Part shown: positions 60,016-64,000 of the stretch, piece after piece
Layout: the number at the start of each line of letters is the position of its first letter
Numbering within the stretch: the stretch's first letter is position 1
Origin: Halotia wernerae
GTDB lineage: Bacteria; Cyanobacteriota; Cyanobacteriia; Cyanobacteriales; Nostocaceae
DNA: 64,000 bases
NCBI GenBank assembly: GCA_034931985.1
Contig: JAYGHB010000016.1
Span: 11,839 to 75,838, forward strand
Direction: 5' to 3'
The notes under the pieces: model-generated
Told to the model about the DNA's origin: nothing
The model's database searches: none
What the model saw: the letters and a program-made list of their open reading frames with translations, nothing else
Position numbers and translations under genes: made by a program

Positions 60016-62334
60016 ATGTTTAAATTATCCAGGATGAATCGGTTTTGGCCTCTATCTATGGGTCATGTTTGGCGACAAAATACGCAGGGTTCGCCTTTTA
60101 AAGAAGCGGAAGATACAATTTCCTTGCGTGTGCTAGTGCTAGCGTTGGTAATTATCGGAATTGTGGCAACAGATATTGCCACCGAGACGACATTTAGTCT
60201 TTGGGCAGTACCACCAAGTATTGTCGGCGCAATTTGGAGTTACTACCATCGTCGCCATGCTAATGTCACCGTTAAGTTCTGCATCGCCATCGGCATATTA
60301 ATTGCACTGGGTGCTTTTTTTGGTCGATTGTTGGGAGAATTGAATGATACGCGGCTGGCATTGGCAGAGTTATTAATTCAACTTCAGATCCTCCACAGCT
60401 TTGATATGCCCCGTCGCAAGGACTTGGGCTATTCCATAGTTATAGGCATAATTTTATTGGGTGTAGCAGCAACACTCAGCCAAACTTTAGCATTTGCACC
60501 AGTGCTGTTATTATTTTTAGCGATCGCCCTACCGACTTTAGGATTAAATTATCGTTCGCAACTGGGACTTAAAAAGTCAACACTTACCAGTCAAAAGTCA
60601 AAAGAAATTAAATTATCTTCACGTATACCTGTTTATTTTTTACTTTTTACTTTAGTTGTAAGTTTAGGGCTAGGGATTTTTGCTGTTTTGCCTCGATTCC
60701 CTGGTTATCAACTACGGACATTTCCCGTTAGTTCACCTATTGAGGTCAAAGGCAGTTTTACAGGTCGTAGTATTATCAATCCTGGTTATGTCCGCCAAGG
60801 CAACGCCAAGAATCAAGGTAGTGGTAGCAATGGTGAGGAACAAAGCCAAACAGGTCAACCAGGACGCTTAGATAACGGTTTTTATTACGGTTTTAATAGC
60901 CAGATTAACCAAAACCTGCGCGGAGAGATGACATCCAAAGTAGTAATGCGGGTGCGATCGCAGGCTGAGGGTTTTTGGCGAGTGTTGGCATTTGACCGTT
61001 ACACAGGTAAAGGTTGGGAAATTTCCCGCAATGAAAAGGTGAGGACTATCAAGCGATCGCCTTGGTCTTACCAAATTTATGTAGCTACACCAGATATCGT
61101 TGGTAAAACTAGAGATGTTGTCCAAACTTACACAATGGTTTCAGATTTGCCTAACCTGATTCCAGCTTTGACTTTTCCTCAAGAAGTTTATTTTCCCACA
61201 CCAATAATTGCCATTGATCAAGAAGATGGGTTGCGCGCACCTGTGGAACTATCCCAAGATCTGACTTACACAATTATTTCAAAAGTACCATACCGCGATC
61301 GGGCTTTGTTAGGAAAGGCTTCTACTGAGTATTTAAAAAAAATTACAGATTATTATCTGCAAGTTCCTCCCGAAATCGAAAAAAAAGTCAAAGAACGTAC
61401 CCAAGAAATTCTTGCTAACTACAACCGTGAACGAGTGGGGAAATCTTTAAAAACCCTAGATTCCCCTTACGAAAAGGCTCTTTATCTGGCTCAGTATCTC
61501 AAGCAAAACTACTCTATTCCCCAAAATCCCTTAGATCTGCCTTATTTAGAGGAAAAAGATGACTTAGTAGAAGCGTTTTTGTTCAAGTACAAGGGGGGAT
61601 ATCCAGACCACTTCTCAACAGTTCTCACAGTGATGTTACGTGCCATTGGCATCCCAGCGCGGTTAGTGGCAGGGTTTGGGGCTGGGGAATTTAATCCATT
61701 TACGGGGGTGTATGTTGTCCGTAACACAGACGCTTACGCGATGACAGAAGTGTATTTTCCTAAATATGGCTGGTTTGCTTTTGATCCAATTCCCAACCAT
61801 CCTTTGATTCCACCCTCAATCGAAGATACTCAGACTTTTAGCGTCTTGCGGCAGTTTTGGCACTGGGTGGCTGGGTGGCTACCTTCGCCAGTTACGGGTT
61901 TATTGAATAATGTATTTGGGACAATATTTAGCTATTTGAGTCGGGCGATCGCTTGGTTTTTCGCTTTATTCACTCAAGGTTGGCTAAGTGTATTGACTGG
62001 CTTAATCTTGGCAACTACAACAGCCTTCTTGGGTTGGCTGGGTTTGAACCAGTGGCGAGAATGGCGCAAGCGCCGTTGGTTGAGTAAATTACCACCAATG
62101 GAAAACCTTTATCAACAAATGCTGCAATGGACAGCCCAAAAAGGTTTAGGTAAACATGCAGCACAAACGCCCCTAGAGTATGCCAACGTATCACATCAGT
62201 ATCATACTCCAGCGATCGCTCAGGTAATAGATGAAATTTGTCAAGCCTACGTGGGCTGGCGCTATGGTGGTCATACGCCTAACTTGAACCAACTGCGACA
62301 AAGTTGGCAAAGTCTGAAAAAAACTGCTAAATAA
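60016..62334 (+). CDS. TgpA-like membrane protein with transglutaminase-like domain lacking catalytic Cys and His
   Basis: 772 residues from ATG 60016 (or 766 from ATG 60034). Six or so N-terminal membrane helices (~45-205) precede a DUF3488-type region. A transglutaminase-core domain follows (~470-600), then one or two helices and a C-terminal DUF4129-like cytoplasmic part ('TPLEYANVSHQY', 'YVGWRYGGHTP'). In active members the core reads G-Y-C-E-H-F-A and D-A-H-A-W-V-E. Here it reads 'GGYPDHFSTVLTVML' (Pro530) and 'NTDAYAMTEVYFPKYGWFA' (Tyr574). The fold is retained but cysteine chemistry is impossible. The role may be structural or binding. Confidence 0.85.
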   Translation: MFKLSRMNRFWPLSMGHVWRQNTQGSPFKEAEDTISLRVLVLALVIIGIVATDIATETTFSLWAVPPSIVGAIWSYYHRRHANVTVKFCIAIGILIALGAFFGRLLGELNDTRLALAELLIQLQILHSFDMPRRKDLGYSIVIGIILLGVAATLSQTLAFAPVLLLFLAIALPTLGLNYRSQLGLKKSTLTSQKSKEIKLSSRIPVYFLLFTLVVSLGLGIFAVLPRFPGYQLRTFPVSSPIEVKGSFTGRSIINPGYVRQGNAKNQGSGSNGEEQSQTGQPGRLDNGFYYGFNSQINQNLRGEMTSKVVMRVRSQAEGFWRVLAFDRYTGKGWEISRNEKVRTIKRSPWSYQIYVATPDIVGKTRDVVQTYTMVSDLPNLIPALTFPQEVYFPTPIIAIDQEDGLRAPVELSQDLTYTIISKVPYRDRALLGKASTEYLKKITDYYLQVPPEIEKKVKERTQEILANYNRERVGKSLKTLDSPYEKALYLAQYLKQNYSIPQNPLDLPYLEEKDDLVEAFLFKYKGGYPDHFSTVLTVMLRAIGIPARLVAGFGAGEFNPFTGVYVVRNTDAYAMTEVYFPKYGWFAFDPIPNHPLIPPSIEDTQTFSVLRQFWHWVAGWLPSPVTGLLNNVFGTIFSYLSRAIAWFFALFTQGWLSVLTGLILATTTAFLGWLGLNQWREWRKRRWLSKLPPMENLYQQMLQWTAQKGLGKHAAQTPLEYANVSHQYHTPAIAQVIDEICQAYVGWRYGGHTPNLNQLRQSWQSLKKTAK

Positions 62335-62367
62335 CTTACCCAAGATCTAAGTACATGATTTTACAAG

Positions 62368-62551
62368 TTCGTAGCGAAAAATAGCCTTCCATTAAACCTT
62401 TGCGTTCCTCTGCGTTTAAAAAAATAGTCTTTTTAAACGCAGAGGGACAAAGAGTAAACGCAGCGAAAAGTTCTGAAAGAGGGTTTCCCTTTGTAGGAAA
62501 CTTTTCAAGACAAAGTGACGCAGAGTTTTGCCAAATTTAATTCGCTACGAA
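62368..62551. mobile_element. 184-bp palindromic element with TTCGTAGCGAA ends
   Basis: An 11-bp perfect terminal inverted repeat at 62368-62378 and 62541-62551. Inside is a 16-bp perfect hairpin (CCTCTGCGTTTAAAAA at 62407-62422 with 62430-62445). No ORF and no clear target duplication. Its right end supplies the stop codon of the DUF433 gene. Confidence 0.75.
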
Positions 62552-62868
62552 TTAATGATTTGAGCAGCTTTTAACTTTTCATACAAAAGCGAATTTTTCT
62601 CTCTCAATAACTGTTGCAACTTCTCAAACTCTGCTTCACCTTCTTTCAAGTACGCATCGATTAGTTCCCGATTGGCAAGGTAAAAAGCAATAGCCCCATA
62701 AACTTGTTCTAGTGAAAGCAATGAAAAGTTTTGGACAATGCTTTCAGGGGAGTCACCATTTAAGAAGGCATATACAACGGAATCAAGAGATACACGAGTC
62801 CCTTCGATCCAATACCCTTGATCTCGTTGCTCAATATATTGCTTGATTAGGGTTGGTGTTGCTGTCAT
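62545..62868 (-). CDS. DUF433 antitoxin-like protein, C-terminus altered by a repeat
   Basis: 107 residues. DUF433 pattern: 'GYWIEGTRVSLDSVVYAFLN', 'GDSPESIVQNFSLLSLEQVYGAIAFYLAN'. The fold is a small winged helix; the protein is normally the antitoxin-like first gene of a pair with a DUF5615 PIN-like protein. The expected partner should follow on the minus strand below 62545, but a palindromic element occupies that place instead. The last residues (NS and the TAG) come from that element's terminal repeat. It is therefore an orphan, probably left behind after loss of the partner. Confidence 0.8.
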   Translation of the reverse strand: MTATPTLIKQYIEQRDQGYWIEGTRVSLDSVVYAFLNGDSPESIVQNFSLLSLEQVYGAIAFYLANRELIDAYLKEGEAEFEKLQQLLREKNSLLYEKLKAAQIINS

Positions 62869-63012
62869 AAAACTAATGCTTACTTTCTACTTATGATATT
62901 AAGCGATCGCTCCACGCCCAACCTTAAAGTACCGCTTCACCGAATTTCATTTATTTACGAATATATTTTGATTGACAAACTCAGTAAATACTTATTAAAA
63001 TTTAATTAGATG

Positions 63013-63050
63013 CTTTTTAAAGGTTATACGTATGATAAACCTTTAAAAAG
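63013..63050. promoter_or_regulatory. Palindrome before the Phd stub (possible old operator)
   Basis: CTTTTTAAAGGTT / AACCTTTAAAAAG, 13-bp perfect arms with a 12-bp centre. It ends where the antitoxin-like reading frame begins. Phd/YefM operons are autoregulated through palindromes in this position, so it may be a relic operator. Confidence 0.45.
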
Positions 63051-63124
63051 ATATACATTCTCTCACTGAGTTTAAACGGAATACAACTGAATTTTTGCAG
63101 CGTATTAAGCAAACAAAACATCCT
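63050..63124 (+). pseudogene. 5' stub of a Phd/YefM antitoxin gene
   Basis: The frame reads DIHSLTEFKRNTTEFLQRIK then QTKHPL, which is the conserved N-terminus of Phd/YefM antitoxins. The usual continuation (LTVNGKAELVVQ...) is missing. At 63125 it passes without a stop into the epimerase (KILVTGNEG). No ATG opens the frame; a TAA lies just before it. Confidence 0.7.
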
Positions 63125-63949
63125 TTGAAAATATTAGTTACTGGCAACGAGGGCATGATCGGTTCAGTTGTTGAAAAAGTTTTGCGTAGCGATGGATGTG
63201 AAGTAGTTGGCTTTGACATTGCAAGTGGTCACAATATTTTAAATCCGAACGACATCAGTTATGCTGTTCAAGGTTGTGATGCGATCATTCATCTAGCGGC
63301 GTTGCTCGGAAACCCTGAAGATGCACCAGATGAAATAATGACAGTCAATCTTCTAGGCACTTGGCATATTTTAAGAGCAGCAGCAGCGGCAAAACTCAAA
63401 CGTATCGTTTTCTTTAGCAGCGTTGATGTGTTGGGAATCTTCAAAGGTCAGAGAAAACCGGATTATCTTCCGTTGGACGATAATCATTCTTGTTATCCAA
63501 CCACTCCTTACGCTGTTTCTAAGCGGCTCGGCGAAGAAATGTGCCGATATTTTACCGATAGCACAGGTATCTCAACCATTTGTCTACGACCACCGGGTGT
63601 GTTTGATGAAGAAACCTACGATTTTATTATTTCTAATCGGCAAGCTAATCCCAATTTTGAATGGAATCCATTTTGGGAATATGGAGCTTTCCTCGATGTG
63701 AAAGATGCTGCTGAGGCGGCTCGATGCGCCTTACATTGCCCAAATCCTGGTCACGTAACTTTGCTGCTATGTGCAGATGATATTTCTTCGGCGCATCGAA
63801 CTAGTCAAGAAATGGCTCAATCTCTACTTCCTGAAGTGGAGTGGCGCGGTGGTCAAGAATATGAACATGAGCCTTACAAAGCCTTGATTAACACCCAACT
63901 AGCGAAAGAAATGCTGCGATGGGTTCCGCGTCATCGATGGCGAGTTTGA
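63125..63949 (+). CDS. NAD-dependent epimerase/dehydratase (extended SDR)
   Basis: 274 residues if started at TTG 63125 (the position of the usual Met before KILVTGNEGMIGS). It has a Rossmann motif T-G-N-E-G-M-I-G, the substrate-side 'AIIHLAALLGNPEDAPDE' and the catalytic 'TTPYAVSKRLGEEMC' (Tyr, Lys). It belongs to the sugar-nucleotide epimerase/dehydratase superfamily; the substrate is unknown. Upstream it is in frame with a Phd antitoxin stub. The ORF could start at TTG 63095 and carry ten antitoxin residues. The C-terminus (PRHRWRV then TGA) coincides with the end of an IS200/IS605-type element, so the last residues may be lost. Confidence 0.8.
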   Translation: MKILVTGNEGMIGSVVEKVLRSDGCEVVGFDIASGHNILNPNDISYAVQGCDAIIHLAALLGNPEDAPDEIMTVNLLGTWHILRAAAAAKLKRIVFFSSVDVLGIFKGQRKPDYLPLDDNHSCYPTTPYAVSKRLGEEMCRYFTDSTGISTICLRPPGVFDEETYDFIISNRQANPNFEWNPFWEYGAFLDVKDAAEAARCALHCPNPGHVTLLLCADDISSAHRTSQEMAQSLLPEVEWRGGQEYEHEPYKALINTQLAKEMLRWVPRHRWRV

Positions 63950-64000
63950 CATCCTCCCCACCCTAAAGAGGGATGGGGATTCCAAAGAATCACTTCTTGG
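63945..64000 (-). mobile_element. Right end of an IS200/IS605-type element (continues past the window)
   Basis: Read on the minus strand: GGAATCCCCATCCC, loop, GGGTGGGGAGGATGTCAA, the subterminal hairpin and end motif of this family in cyanobacteria. A tnpB-like gene would be expected on the minus strand beyond 64000. The element abuts the stop codon of the epimerase gene. Confidence 0.6.

Overview
The window is chromosomal DNA of a filamentous, heterocyst-forming cyanobacterium of the Nostoc/Anabaena group. The evidence is a hetZ-patU pair, a hormogonium-motility (hmp) locus, tandem amiC amidases, very frequent GCGATCGC (HIP1) octamers, and many small palindromic dispersed repeats. From memory, the block from mreBCD-ssb through amiC-murI-sds to hetZ-patU has the gene order of Nostoc PCC 7120. 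The other blocks look like separate islands of conserved genes divided by AT-rich, repeat-laden spacers.

Layout. 1-6400: chemotaxis-like hmp genes on the minus strand (MCP cut by the window edge, CheW, CheY, PATAN-REC), divergent from the coiled-coil gene hmpF, which is bracketed by two identical 229-bp MITEs. 6.6-7.6 kb: tilS. 7.9-10.1 kb: two paralogous GAF-LuxR regulators flanking a DJ-1/isonitrile-hydratase-like gene. 10.2-12.8 kb: DUF3386, DUF952 and an AtzG/AtzE-type amidohydrolase pair. 12.8-17.2 kb: a decayed GAF gene, then stress genes (CsbD, TIGR02587/TIGR02588 membrane pair, ChaB-domain protein, Dps, small exported protein). 17.2-20.7 kb: poorly conserved small genes and remnants of mobile DNA. 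20.7-23.4 kb: a hybrid histidine kinase lacking its phospho-acceptor His, translationally coupled to a SRPBCC/START gene. 23.6 kb: tRNA-Glu. 23.9-26.5 kb: ftsI and an FtsL-like gene. 27-28.3 kb: a lipoprotein, an array of strong hairpins, and a small exported protein. 28.4-30.7 kb: glgB. 30.9-32.3 kb: an HPF-cold-shock fusion and a phosphoribosyltransferase. 32.8-34.6 kb: a two-partner-secretion transporter. 35.0-35.3 kb: a double-glycine-leader, Gly-rich repeat peptide (RiPP/bacteriocin-like). 36.4-39.1 kb: FHA-PAS-GAF-GGDEF-EAL. 39-40 kb: a MarR pseudogene and small ORFs. 40.2-45.1 kb: ribD, mreBCD, and ssb with a LexA-type box. 45.4-48.4 kb: SIMPL, EVE and a cation/proton antiporter. 49.1-54.5 kb: amiC1-amiC2-murI. 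55.8-59.7 kb: sds, a conserved hypothetical, hetZ-patU. 60.0-62.3 kb: a TgpA-like protein without its catalytic residues. 62.5-64 kb: an orphan DUF433 gene, a Phd-antitoxin stub joined in frame to an NAD-epimerase, and the right end of an IS200/IS605-type element.

How it works together. Much of the content serves filament biology: gliding and hormogonium signalling (hmp), cell shape and division (mreBCD, ftsI/ftsL), septal peptidoglycan (amiC1/2, murI) and heterocyst commitment (hetZ, patU). The main structural theme is small non-autonomous repeats reshaping gene ends. The C-termini of hmpA, of the 18175 gene and of the DUF433 gene, and an internal peptide of the 18749 gene, are all repeat-encoded. 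The most promising undescribed items are the RiPP-like peptide at 35.0 kb, the GAF-LuxR / DJ-1 / GAF-LuxR module, the degenerate signalling kinase with its START partner, and the hairpin array at 27.2-27.5 kb.
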